DNA of 64,000 nt from Diabrotica undecimpunctata. Taxonomy: Eukaryota > Arthropoda > Insecta > Coleoptera > Chrysomelidae. The position numbers were made by a program, and so were the translations under genes. This document shows positions 1 through 10,079 of this stretch, one piece after another. The stretch lies in the NCBI RefSeq assembly GCF_040954645.1, contig NC_092813.1:19722235-19786234 (forward strand). Direction: 5' to 3'. The stretch's first letter is position 1; each line of letters begins with the position of its first letter. The notes beneath the pieces were generated by a model. That model saw nothing but the letters and a program-made list of their open reading frames with translations. It was not told the DNA's origin and did no database searches.

Positions 1-200
1 AGCTGATGACTCTATGTCCGGGAAAGAGTGTGTGCTCGGTCACTCAGCCGCCGATTTGGCAAAATAAATTTTGTTCTCCTCGCCGGCTGAGCACCCGAGA
101 GGGGTCCGGCCACCAAGCCCATGTATGCCGCACATGACCTCAGTGCTCGGATTTCGCGAGTAGATCTTTCATTCGATCTGCCTTAAGGGCCTAGTCCGCG
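1..200 (-). repeat. Structured 3' block, copy S1
   Basis: A GC-richer block that recurs downstream of ORF2 in copy 2 (24380-24660, same orientation relative to the LINE) and as an orphan at 47140-47400. In each copy a short stem (here 43-50 pairing with 84-91, ctcagccg/cggctgag) encloses a conserved loop containing ttggcaaaat and ttctcctcg. It probably belongs to the LINE's 3'UTR, or to a SINE sharing that tail. No tRNA-like A or B box was found. Confidence 0.6.
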
Positions 201-419
201 GAACGGTATATAGAAGGCCTGACGAGCCCCTTCTATATTTGCTATATAAGGTAAATTTACGTTAAACGGTTTAATGAAAAGTATGAATATATCAATATGA
301 ATTTACGTTATTTAATCAGAAAACACATTTTTTTTGTGGACTTCGGGACTACAAAATGCCTGGGCAACAATTCTTTCCTTTTTTCCTTAATCCTATAGTG
401 TGCGTGTATTGGGGTATGC

Positions 420-1932
420 ATTCCCAAGTGTATAATGCTCTCACACACCCCGGTGTATATTGGACTTATAATTACCTAAAAACCTAAAAACCTAAAAAAG
501 AAAAGCGTACTCTCTCGCCAGATTTTTTTTGGTGTGTTTTCTGATTGACTGCATTTCTTTGTTCGTTCTTCTTGCAACCATCTCATTCTTTATTTATTCG
601 TTCGGGGTCTCCCTATATCGAGCTATCTGTTGTTTTGGTCTTCTGTGTACCGTCCTTGTGTTTTCATTGTAGTTAGTCAGCTCTCTTAATATTCTGCTTG
701 GGTGGTTTCTTGGTCCATTGAAAATTTCATATGCTCTTTCGTCTAGCGTGCGTAGGATTCTTGTTTGTCCTGAGTCTCTATATACATATCTCAAGGGTAC
801 GTACCTTGGTATCTTAAGGGCATCTCTGACTATTTGATTTTGAGTGGTCTGTATCTTTTTCCTGTTTGTTTTACAGGTGTGTCCCCACGCAGCGGATGCA
901 TATGCTAGGACTGGCAGGATAATACTATTCCCAAGTGTATAATGCTCTCACACACCCCGGTGTATATTGGACTTATAATTACCTAAAAATCTAAAAACCT
1001 AAAAAAGAAAAGCGTACCCTCTCGCCAGATTTTTTTTGGTGTGTTTTCTGATTGACTGCATTTCTTTGTTCGTTCTTCATGCAACCATCTCATTCTTTAT
1101 TTATTCGTTCGGGTTCTCCCTATATCGAGCTATCTGTTGTTTTGGTCTTCTGTGTACCGTCCTTGCGTTTTCATTGTATTTAGTCAGCTCTCTTAACATT
1201 CTGCTTGGGTGGTTTCTTAGTCCATTAAAAATTTCATATGCTCTTTCGTCTAGCGTGCGTAGGATTCTTGTTTGTCCTGAGTCTCTATATACATATCTCA
1301 AGGGTACGTACCTTGGTATCTTAAGGGCATCTCTGACTATTTGATTTTGAGTGGTCTGTATCTTTTTCCTGTTTGTTTTACAGGTGTGTCCCCACGCAGC
1401 GGATGCATATTCTAGGACTGGCAGGATAATACTATTCCCAAGTGTATAATGCTCTCACACACCCCGGTGTATATTGGACTTATAATTACCTAAAAACCTA
1501 AACAAGAAAAGCGTACCCTCTCGCCAGATTTTTTTTGGTGTGTTTTCTGATTGACTGCATTTCTTTGTTCGTTCTTCATGCAACCATCTCATTCTTTATT
1601 TATTCGTTCGGGTTCTCCCTATATCGAGCTATCTGTTGTTTTGGTCTTCTGTGTACCGTCCTTGTGTTTTTATTGTAGTTAGTCAGCTCTCTTAACATTC
1701 CGCTCGGGTGGTTTCTTAGTCCGTTGAAAATTTCATATGCTCTTTCGTCTAGCGTGCGTAGGATTCTTGATTGTCCTGAGTCTCTATATACATATCTCAA
1801 GGGTACGTACCTTGGTATCTTAAGGACATCTCTGACTATTTGATTTTGAGTGGTCTGTATCTTTTTCCTGTTTGTTTTACAGGTGTGTCCCCACGCAGCG
1901 GATGCATATGTTAGGACTGGCAGGATAATACT
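420..1932 (-). repeat. Three tandem copies of the LINE 3' end (units of about 507, 507 and 499 bp)
   Basis: Units run 420-926, 927-1433 and 1434-1932. Each holds the last part of the RT C-terminal region, the ORF2 stop and the start of the 3'UTR. The C-terminal peptide that ends RYRENPNE (or RYRETPNE) occurs at 594-794, 1101-1301 and at the end of ORF2 (1600). The joins are the same in both extra units (3'UTR at ...cttggg fused to an internal ORF2 site at aatagtattatcc), and the units differ by few substitutions. Unequal exchange or slippage within one insertion therefore explains them better than separate retrotransposition events. Confidence 0.9.
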
Positions 1933-3957
1933 ATTCGCAACTCTGATTTTGGTTTTAAATCGTAGTTTACTTTTCCTTCCAATAAGTGTTGAGAGCTGAC
2001 TTTTCAACGCTTTGGCTTTGCGTATTTGCTGATTGATGTGCTTAGTGAACGTTAGCTTCTTATCTAGATGTACCCCTAGGTATTTAGCCTGGTTGATCCA
2101 GTCTACTGGGGTGTTTTCGATTGTAATTTCGCGATTTGGTACACTTCTTCTGTGACTAAACATTACAGCCTGTGTTTTGTCTGGATTTAGGGCTATTTTC
2201 CATTTTATGCACCATCCTTGGAATCTGTTTAGTGCTCTTTGCAGATGATTAGCTGCATGATCCGGGTTTCTCCAGCTAACAGCTATTGCTGTGTCGTCAG
2301 CGTAAAGACTCAACAGAGAGCCTGGCTCTTTTGGCGTGTCGGCCGTATAGATGGTGTACAGGTACGGCGACAGCACCGCTTCCTGAGGCACACCTACCTT
2401 CAGGGTCCCGACTTCGGATAGGGTTACCCCTATTCGAACTCTGAACCTTCTGTTGGCAAGATATGACGCAAGGAGGCATGTCACCGCCTCACTGTAACCA
2501 AATTCATTCATTTTATAGATGAGTCCATGGTGCCAGACTCTGTCGAAGGCTTTGCTGACGTCCATAAAAGCTGTAGCTGTGTACATTTTTTCATTAAATA
2601 CTTTGGTAATGAATTCTGTAAGTCGTAGTACGTGTAATTCACAGGAGTGTTCGCTTCTGAACCCGAATTGAGCCTCTGGTATGGTTCTTAGCATTTGTGA
2701 TTCTTCATTGAGTCTTTTTAGTATGACTCTTTCCGCTATCTTGCTTATAGAAGATAATAAGCTGATAGGTCTGTAATTTTGCGGAAATGTGCCGTTTTTA
2801 CCAGGTTTTTACCAGACAATCCCGTTTACTCCGTGTAGGGGAGGTATGGGTTTTTTGTTCTTTCGGAGGATTTTATATAACTTCCAGAAGGCGGATTTGT
2901 TAGGATTTAGCTCATCGATATAGGAGTCCCAGCTTTCATTTCTATGATTTTGAAGTTGTTTTTTCACTTCCCTGTCTAGCTCAGTTGCAATCCTTTTGTC
3001 TTCTACCGTTCTTGTGCGGTAGGCTCTTCTTCTTTTCCGGTTTTTCTCTTTGATTAGGTTTTGAAGTTCTATACTTATATCCCTGAATCTTCCTTTTTGT
3101 CTTGTGATTGTTTCGGTTTTGGAGCTGGCATCGATAGCATTGTTTATTGCTTGTTCTAGTTTTATTACACTGTCTTCTAGTTCTGTAATATTATTAATTG
3201 TTGGGATGTTACCGATGTTCTCGCTCACAATTCTTCTGAAGTTTGGCCAACTTGTCTTCTTTCTATTGTGGGGCTGCAAATAGTTCAATTCTGTTGCGCC
3301 CAGGGTCAGGACGATTAGGTTATGTATCGAATCGTCTTCGTTTAGAGAGTGTATCTCGTATTGTTGACCCACGTTGTGTAGGATTGCAATGTCGAGATAC
3401 GTAGGAAGTTCTCCGTGGAAACATGTCGGTTCTGTTGGTCCGATGATATATGTGTTTGGTCTGTTCTCGAGATGGTTGCAGAGATATCGTCCGTTTCGGT
3501 TGGTCGTCCTGTCAAACCAATTGGGAGATCTAGCATTTAGGTCTCCAATAATTATAGTTGGCTCTTCTGAGTTCAGTATTAGGCTCAAATCTTCGTTGAA
3601 AATCGGATCATGTGGTCTAACGTAAGCTGACACTATTTTTAGTGTTTCGTTGTTGGCCTTAAGTCGAATAATTGTGGCTTCCATTGTCACCAGTCCGTCT
3701 GGTGTTGGGATGTGCTCGTTTTCGAGTCCCTTTTTGACAAATATAGCTGTTCCTCCTGATAATGCTCTATGATCCGTTCTATAGATATCGTAGCCTGGAA
3801 ATTTTGTTTTTTTCCTTTCCACTAGTTTGGTTTCTTGAAGGGCTACGATATCGAGCTCTAATCTGTTTATTATTTCATCCAGAAGGTTGATCTTTTTGAT
3901 TATTCCGCCGGAATTCCATGACTCAATGCGTAGATCTTCGTTTTGGTTTGCTAACAT
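1600..3957 (-). pseudogene. LINE ORF2 (copy 1): AP endonuclease plus reverse transcriptase, internally deleted
   Basis: The protein nicks the target and reverse-transcribes the element RNA. The N-terminal 230 residues are an AP-type endonuclease: WNSGG near residue 15, QETK near 41, SAYVRP, GDLNARSPNW, and YLDIA followed by DSIHN. The RT follows with QFGFRSEHS, FMDVSKAFDRVWH (first catalytic Asp), VPQEAVLSP (normally QG, so Gly to Glu) and LYADD intact. The start ATG at 3957 overlaps the ORF1 stop by 7 nt. Relative to copy 2 about 110 codons between endonuclease and RT are missing. The join, next to a short tggtaaaaac repeat, carries a TAA (2811-2809). Both halves stay in one frame. It is a dead gene. 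Confidence 0.9.
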
Positions 3958-6010
3958 TTTCGGACGGCTTCTCCAAATGCAGTCATCATTTTTGTTGCTT
4001 TGTCCATCATGGACATCATTTCCATTATTTTGTTATTATACTCTGTATGGAAGTTTGCGATGAGGGTAGCTGCGTCCTGTACCGACACTTCTTGTGGTTG
4101 TGCTGGAGATTCTGTGGTGGTTTCAGCAGATTTTTTCGCTGCCTGTGCGTAGCTGACTCCTTTGTTGATTGGAGCGCTGTTTATGGGTCTTCCTACCGGT
4201 CTTGTTAGGGCAGGTTTTTTCTTTTTGGGGGCCTTAGAGCATCCTCTATAATTTGCTGTGTGCGCTTTACCACAGTTTGCACATTTGGGGTCGGTTTCCC
4301 GGCTTTTCTCACAGTCGTTACTGATGTGGTTTTCTCCGTATTTTACACATCTGGATCCGCAATGGCAAGCCTTTAAGCTGTGATAGAACCCTTGACAGTT
4401 ATAACACTGTAGGGTGTCTTTTGTGATTTTAAATTCATCCTCCACATAGATGCGCATGTAGCATATATCAGATATTTTTTTAATTTTTGCAACGTCTTCC
4501 TCTTTGAGGGTGACGATGAAATTTAATGTGGCAGTACTTTTTTATCAGCTTTTTTGGAGATCATATTGATCACCCTTGTTGCTTCTATTCCTTTATTGTA
4601 TAGTTCGTCTTTAATTGCTACTGTGCTAGTAGTAGCAGATAGCCCTTTTATGATGACTCTTTTTAGTTTATCGCTATCTATGGGATATGCGATGAATTCT
4701 ACTTTTGGAGTGTATTCTTCTAGGATGTGTACCATTCCTAGGTAATCTTTTCTTGTTTTTGTGTTAATAACAATCGATCTGCCTGATCGTGCAAACTTAT
4801 TGACTGATATTATACCTTGGTTGGCTGCTCTCTGCAGGATTTTTTGGTGTTCTCCTACAGTTTTTAGGATTATCGCCGGTGGTTTCAGCTCTTTTACTAT
4901 AGGCTCCTCGCTTGTTTGCGGTGAGTCTTTTGGTACGTCGTTTTCTTTTTCAACTTGGCTATTTTTGCTTAAGTTATTTTGGGCAGTTTTCTTTTTCTGG
5001 CTTCTTTCATGAGCCTCTTTCGCAGCCTTGGTAAATTCGTTTTCTTTCCGCTGATTTATTATCTGCGTCTGCTTTTCGGCGACGCTTATTTGTGTTTTCA
5101 CACTACTGTCTGATTTCTCAGTAGTGGTGCCTGTCTTTTTTCCTTTTTTGTTTTGGACTTGTGTCCAACCTGCAGGTTCTTTGGTTGTTATGATTCTTTC
5201 CGGTTCTTTAGGCTTGCCTTTGCTACCGGATGGCTTTGCGGGGGGAGGTGAACCGATTCCTAGTTCCACTAGCTTTACAACGTCATTATCGAGGTAGGCT
5301 TTCCACGGGTCGATTTCCATTATTGACTCTTCTTTCTCCTTGACTGCTGTTAATGCCATTATATGTTGTACAAGTTTTTGTATCTCCTTGTCCTTTTCTT
5401 TGTTTTCGTTTCTCAGCTCAGTCATCTGAGCGAGAAGGTCTTGAATTTGTTTATTCGCCTTTTCCTCGCGGATACGGCTTTCTTCTTTTAGGGATTTGAT
5501 CTGTTCCGCCAGTACATTGACCGACCTTAAAAGCTCATTGGACTTTTCCCTTTCCGCCATTTCTCTGGCCTTTTTCTTTACTTCTTCGTCTTCCGGAGAC
5601 TCTTCTTTGGGCCTTAGCCTTTTCATTTTCTTGCCGATTTCGGGCTCGGCTTCATTTTCTGAGACGTTGTCCACGGCGGGTTGTGTCTCTACTATAGTTG
5701 GGGGCGGGGCTTCGCGCGATTCTTCAGCTTGGCTCGGCTCTTCGTCGATGGCGTCCATCGTATTGACATCGTCATCGGTGTCGATTTCGCTCCTTTTTTC
5801 TTCCTCCGACTCGGGCAGATAGGAGTCATCGTCAGAAGATATCACGATTTCTATGTCGTCGATCGCGGTATTAGTCGATTTAATAAATTTATTATACAGC
5901 TCGATCGAGCTGGCAACAAAGGGGTTTGATGATTGGGCTAAATCATTCTCTTCTTCTTTTTGTGTTGTCACCTGCGTGACAACACTTTCTGAGAGGGGAA
6001 TATCACTCAT
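3951..6010 (-). pseudogene. LINE ORF1 (copy 1): gag-like RNA-binding protein, frameshifted
   Basis: This is the Jockey-type gag that packages element RNA. The acidic, Ser/Glu-rich N-terminus starts MSDIPLSESV. A coiled-coil-like charged stretch (EEKANKQIQDLLAQMTEL and following) comes near residues 175-215, then a PRE_C2HC-type region (FIAYPIDSDKLKRVIIKGL), then zinc knuckles CYNCQGFYHSLKACHC, CVKYGENHISNDC and CANCGKAHTANYRGC. The second knuckle has Tyr for its second Cys (CVKYG; copy 2 has CVKCG). A frameshift near 4525, beside an A-run, moves the knuckle half into another frame. The reading frame ends in a TAG overlapping the ORF2 ATG, as expected for coupled translation. Confidence 0.87.
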
Positions 6011-6487
6011 ATTGCCGTAAGGCAGTGAACAAATAGTTCATAAGATATAAGAAAATTCTACTTAGACGACTCTGTTTTTTTTCCACCGACTGACCGCTGT
6101 CAGTACGGCTTACTGGGTGCCGTCCCAGGTACCTCGCGGTAGTCCACTCCCTGTATTCACAGTGAGGGATTCTCTTCCTGTTTCTCACACCTCAGGAGCA
6201 GGGGCCGTTTCTGTCCGACCTTGTCAAATGTCAAGGCCTTACATGGTCATCCCTGACGACACACTGAGGTGATCCCGAATTCTTCGCAAAAGCGAAGCTA
6301 TTATAGCCTCCGCGAGGAGCCTATAAAAACAGCTCCTCGACGGTTTAACTAGTAACAACCTAGCATCCGCTTTTCGCTAATATGTAGGACAAGTGCTTAT
6401 GCCACACTCGGTGTCACCCACCGGGAGCTGAAAAGCTCCATTGACAATAGGTCAGTCGCCCCCACCTGAGCACGCTTCTCTCTTGAG

Positions 6488-6524
6488 CACGTCCGTACTG
6501 TTCGACTGCTCGAGTCGAACTTGA
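6488..6524 (-). promoter_or_regulatory. Internal promoter of LINE copy 1: initiator-like start plus DPE at +28
   Basis: Reading the minus strand from A at 6521 (+1), the sequence starts AGTTCGAC, and GGACGTG (a match to the downstream promoter element) occupies +28 to +34 (6494-6488). Copy 2 has the same element at the same distance with no gap between. Jockey-type LINEs of flies are known to use an initiator plus DPE, so transcription starts at the element's own first base. Bases +2 to +8 and +16 to +22 also form a hairpin with loop TCGAGCA. Confidence 0.72.
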
Positions 6525-6985
6525 TTGACCTGACATTTGGCATACACATAGATAACATGTTAAGGAAAAAAAGTTATATTGTGCCGATGTGTGTTTTTGC
6601 CCTAGGGGTGAGTTTCACCCATTCTCAGGTGTGAAAAAACATACTTTCAAAATAAGTAAGAAATTGGATGAACTAATTAATTCCAAGCAACCTTTGTTCT
6701 ATAAAGTTTTTTCACTGAGTCAATATGTTTCGAATTGTTTGCGAGTGAATACGTTTATTTTTCAATAACGAAAAAAAAACAAGGTTTTTAGAGGGTTTTT
6801 GCAAATAACTCAAAAAGTAATTATTTTATCGAAAAAATATTCTTAGCAAAAATATAGCTTATAAAACAACAAAAAAATGGTGTACGTATAAAGCCCGAAG
6901 CACATTTGTAGCTAATGAAAAGTAGCCTCTTATTCGTCAAATTTTAAATCAAATATTTCAACGTGAAAGAATGAAAAAAACAAGC
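6522..6985 (+). repeat. Repeat A, copy 1
   Basis: Non-coding interspersed repeat matching 15497-15985 in the same orientation. Landmarks include attgtgccgatgt, gtgagtttcaccc, tatttgcgagtgaata and caaaaatatagcttataaaa. Similar sequence is familiar from insect genomes, but I cannot name the family. LINE copy 1 was inserted at its left edge. Confidence 0.75.
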
Positions 6986-6999
6986 ACTTTCATGGTAGG

Positions 7000-8345
7000 T
7001 GGTTATAGTTACATGGTATAATTGTACGCGACTGGATAATCAAATTGTTCAATTTCTGTAACCTACGATTTGATTTACAGTTTTTTTAACGATAACACTA
7101 AATTGTTCATAAATATTACATTTTGCTTTGCATTTATACATAAACAACATCACTAGCTGTAGATAACATCGAAAATACTACGACACCAGAAACATCACTA
7201 ACCTCAAATAATGTCGCCAATTCCAAAATTCTAAAAAGACATATCATTTTCTGAAATTAGCGAAGACAATCCGAAAACCGCTTTACCATTTTTAATACCT
7301 CTAAACAATCTAAACCAAAAAAGCCCAAAACTTCTTTTAAAATTTCCCACGAAGATATCATTTACTCGTTCGAAACCATTAAAGATAAAATCAAAAACAG
7401 ATCACCTGCATTTGTACTAAATTTTAATGAAATATGTCATTTTCTGGAAAACATTTTACATTATCATAACCCTGTATTAATTTTAGAATATTACTCCAAC
7501 GCACCAGGTGATCTAATTCAGATCATAAATTTTATTTATTGTTATACACAAAATTCTAGATAAACAAATAATATTACCAGGCTAAAGAAAAAAATAAATC
7601 CCAACCCTTCCTTAGCTGTTGAAACAGATGAATCATTATCACAAGTTGAAGGATAATGAAGTCATTACCAATTTCTTTATTATTCAATGAAACATAAATG
7701 TGTTTTATACCCACTATGAACAGTTATCCGTGAACTTTCTCTCCTAATTCTTCGTTTTTAAGAAACTCACTTTAAACAAACTAACATATAAATTTAACAA
7801 AATTTCTATGTTTAAAAAAAATAGAATAGTTCAGCAAGCTAGTGGCGGCGTAGCTCTTTACAAGAGATGAAACCAATCGCAATGAATACTAATCTTAAAG
7901 ATGTAGAAGTTTCTATAACTTATCATAAGAATATTAATATATATTTACCACACCCTATTGATCTTGATATACACGAATTAATTATTTTTTTTTGACCAAA
8001 TTTCACATACTAAATTAATTTTAGGGGATATCATTCACAAAACTGATAATAACAGTAATTTATTGAAGAACCTAATTGATCGTTCTGATTTCTTTTTACT
8101 TAATTAAAGGGGATTTAACTAGTAACAGTAATGGCTCACTTTCCGCAATCGATATATCCTTATGCAGTTAATCACTCTCAACTACATTGTCATGGAACAC
8201 TTTAAATTCGTTATATAATAGTGACTAAAGTACATTTATTCAGCAAATTTCTAACTGCAAACTAACGCACGTATTGATATTTGCCCTCTCATTTATCAAG
8301 AGGCTATTAAATATAATTGATTGCCTTAAGCCAGACGGATTCTCA
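7000..8345 (+). pseudogene. Rotted LINE fragment: gag-like segment (repeat B) and endonuclease remnants
   Basis: Conceptual translation of 7340-7565 gives HEDIIYSFETIKDKIKNRS and EYYSNAPGDLIQIINFIYCY, a gag-like ORF1 piece without a diagnostic motif. From 7840 several frames resemble an AP endonuclease: SGGVALYKR, then HKNINIYLPHPIDLDIHEL, then a degraded GDI(N) site near 8025 and NGSLSAIDIS at 8140, where the Asp-containing SAIDIS motif is expected. Frameshifts and stops occur throughout. The part 7012-7695 is repeated in inverse orientation at 16024-16690. The next LINE starts about 15 bp after the fragment ends. Confidence 0.55.
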
Positions 8346-8605
8346 TTTTACAGGTCCAAACTTGTCAGTCTGTTGAAATTCAAATTGTAGTGTGTCGGTT
8401 TTTAAGTTAATATATTGCAGTCTTGTTCGATCATTTACAGCGAGTACAGGTAAATTTACACGTGCTTAAATAGTGTTTAAAACCAGTTTTTGTGACTATT
8501 AAAAATAAATCAATTTCACTCCGGGCAAATAAACCTAGTTTTTGTGTTTAAATAATTGTTTATTTTTGTTTTTTGTTTGTGTGTATGTAGTGGTAGTTTA
8601 CAAAA

Positions 8606-10036
8606 ATGGGTGAAAACTCTCCCCCTGACTAAGGAGGGACCCAAAATATGGACCAAGTGGAAGAATGCCTACAGACCAAGGAACAGGTAAAAGGAAGCAA
8701 GCTGTCTAATCTACAAAAAGTTTATCTCTATAAAGATAAGGTATGTATTCATTAAAAAAACAAATAAAGAAAATATTGGCAAACTGCATCCTATGAAGGT
8801 AGGTCACATTTTACATAAAAATTTAGCAATCAAAAATATTCTTAGTATTGACAGAGAAGGGAAGAATAGGTTAAGAGTACCAGTAAAAGTTAAAGTAAGT
8901 TAAAAGTCCCAAAGATGCAAACAATTTAGTAAAAAATGAAAATTTAAAAGAGCTAACAGCTAAAAGCATATATTCCAAATAATTTGCTTCAACGAGAAGG
9001 CATAATAAGAAACGTAGATACTTTCTTTAATGATGAATATCTTTTTGATAATATAATATCCAATTTATCAGAAACGGAAGTCACTCGACTCCGAAAAGGA
9101 AAATTCATTTAAATGGAGAAAAAGTACATGTTCCCAGAAAATTGGTATTACTTGCTTTTGAAGCAAGCATTTTACCCAGATATGTATATATAAACAGTGT
9201 TGCCTGTTCCGTAGAACCCTATGTGCATAGAGTTATCCTCTTCAGGTTCCTTCTCCTATCGGAGGTTGGAAATCATCATCGCCATTTTAATTTTATTGGC
9301 TGCGCTTTTGAATAATTCTAATGAGCTAATAGAATTATACAATGCTTTAACTGCTTGCAACATGGACACATTTTTCGTTATTGTAACAGTACAAAAACTA
9401 GATGTATTAACTGCGGACAGGAGAAAAACGATAATAATAACTGTAGAGACCCACAAGACAGTTATTGTATACATTGTAAAAATTATGAGCATAAATCCAT
9501 TTCCAAACTATGTCCAAAATTTAAAGAACAAAACAAAATTCAAAGTAATATGGTCGAAAAAGATTTAACTTTCTTAGAATCAAAGGACAGTCTAAAAACT
9601 CTTATACATGTGCTTTTAGTACAAGGAATAGTTTTGAAGTATTAGGTATGCTAAATAATAAAAGCTTTCCACCTCTTCCAAGTCAAACTAAGACCAAACA
9701 TATACCTAAACCATCCTCATCCAACACCCAAAAACAAACACAAAAAGTACCTCCAAGTCAACCTGGAACTTCTTCACATTTAAAAAAAAAGAAAAGCCCA
9801 ATCTCCCTTACCTAAAGCTATGTTTCCTTTTGAATTTGGTCCAAAAAGACCGCTTCCCTCAAATATTTTACACAGTGCCGATCCTGATCCTAATACAAAT
9901 GAATTTATAAACATATTTTTCAATATTTTTAGTCCACAAAAGTGAACTCGAAGAGTTTGATTCTTTTAGCGATTTGGAAAAGTTAGATGAAGCATACGTT
10001 TATGATAAAATTAACAAATTCAACAAATTTGAGTAA
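8606..10036 (+). pseudogene. LINE ORF1: gag-like zinc-knuckle protein
   Basis: The conceptual start is MGENSPPD at 8606, followed by a basic, heavily disrupted N-terminal half. A stretch resembling the pre-knuckle domain of I-type gags (EGIIRNVDTFFNDEYLFDN) lies at about 8990-9055. Three knuckles follow. If the 92-bp insert is ignored, the first is CFNCLQHGHIFRYC, a perfect CX2CX4HX4C. The second, CINCGQEKNDNNNC, has Asn where His is expected. The third is CIHCKNYEHKSISKLC. A Lys/Ser/Pro-rich tail follows (SQPGTSSHLKKKKSP), and the last in-frame part ends INKFNKFE. Several stops and frameshifts show it is dead. Confidence 0.75.
9237..9328 (-). mobile_element. 92-bp LINE 3'-end insertion with target-site duplication
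   Basis: Flanked by atagagttat (9227-9236) and atagaattat (9329-9338), a 10-bp duplication with one change. On the minus strand it encodes SAANKIKMAMMISNLR, the C-terminal signature of the LINE family also seen at 46780-47070 (SKF...KNSRCDCQPP region, nucleotide motif gccaacctccgtagg). Removing it restores the gag reading frame across the first zinc knuckle. Confidence 0.78.
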
Positions 10037-10079
10037 TGGCTAATAAAATAAAAAAATAAATAAAGATTTACAAATGCCA

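Larger units (their letters stand above)
1..6521 (-). mobile_element. Jockey-like LINE, copy 1 (3' end runs off the window)
   Basis: A non-LTR retrotransposon read right to left: 5'UTR (6521-6011), gag-like ORF1 (6010-3951), endonuclease/RT ORF2 (3957-1600), then a 3' region containing tandem repeats and a structured block. Homology with copy 2 at 19124-25066 runs from the first transcribed base through the 3'UTR. The 5' boundary is firm: repeat A, also present at 15497, begins directly outside it, so this LINE inserted into repeat A. The far side of repeat A does not reappear before base 1, so the 3' end lies outside the window. The copy is dead: ORF1 has a frameshift, and ORF2 lacks about 110 codons and has a stop at the deletion point. 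The clade is assigned from the PRE_C2HC-type gag with CCHC knuckles and the AP-type endonuclease. Confidence 0.88.

Noticed and set aside
1..200. Structured block as an snRNA, tRNA or rRNA gene
   Set aside because: No match by eye to U1-U6, 5S, tRNA A/B boxes or rRNA; it follows LINE copies, so a LINE 3' region or SINE is simpler.
1036..1344. 102-codon plus-strand frame rich in Leu/Phe that looks like membrane segments
   Set aside because: It is antisense to the tandem LINE 3' units; similar antisense frames (for example 3918-4208, 20089-20526, 42734-43102) are shadows.
6488..6521. HDV-like self-cleaving ribozyme at the LINE 5' end
   Set aside because: Such ribozymes occur in some LINEs, but I could not draw the nested double pseudoknot here; only simple stem-loops are visible.
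8366..8400. Initiator plus DPE at the start of the plus-strand I/Jockey-type LINE
   Set aside because: TCAGTC is present, but the sequence at +28 does not match the DPE consensus, so I do not call a promoter.
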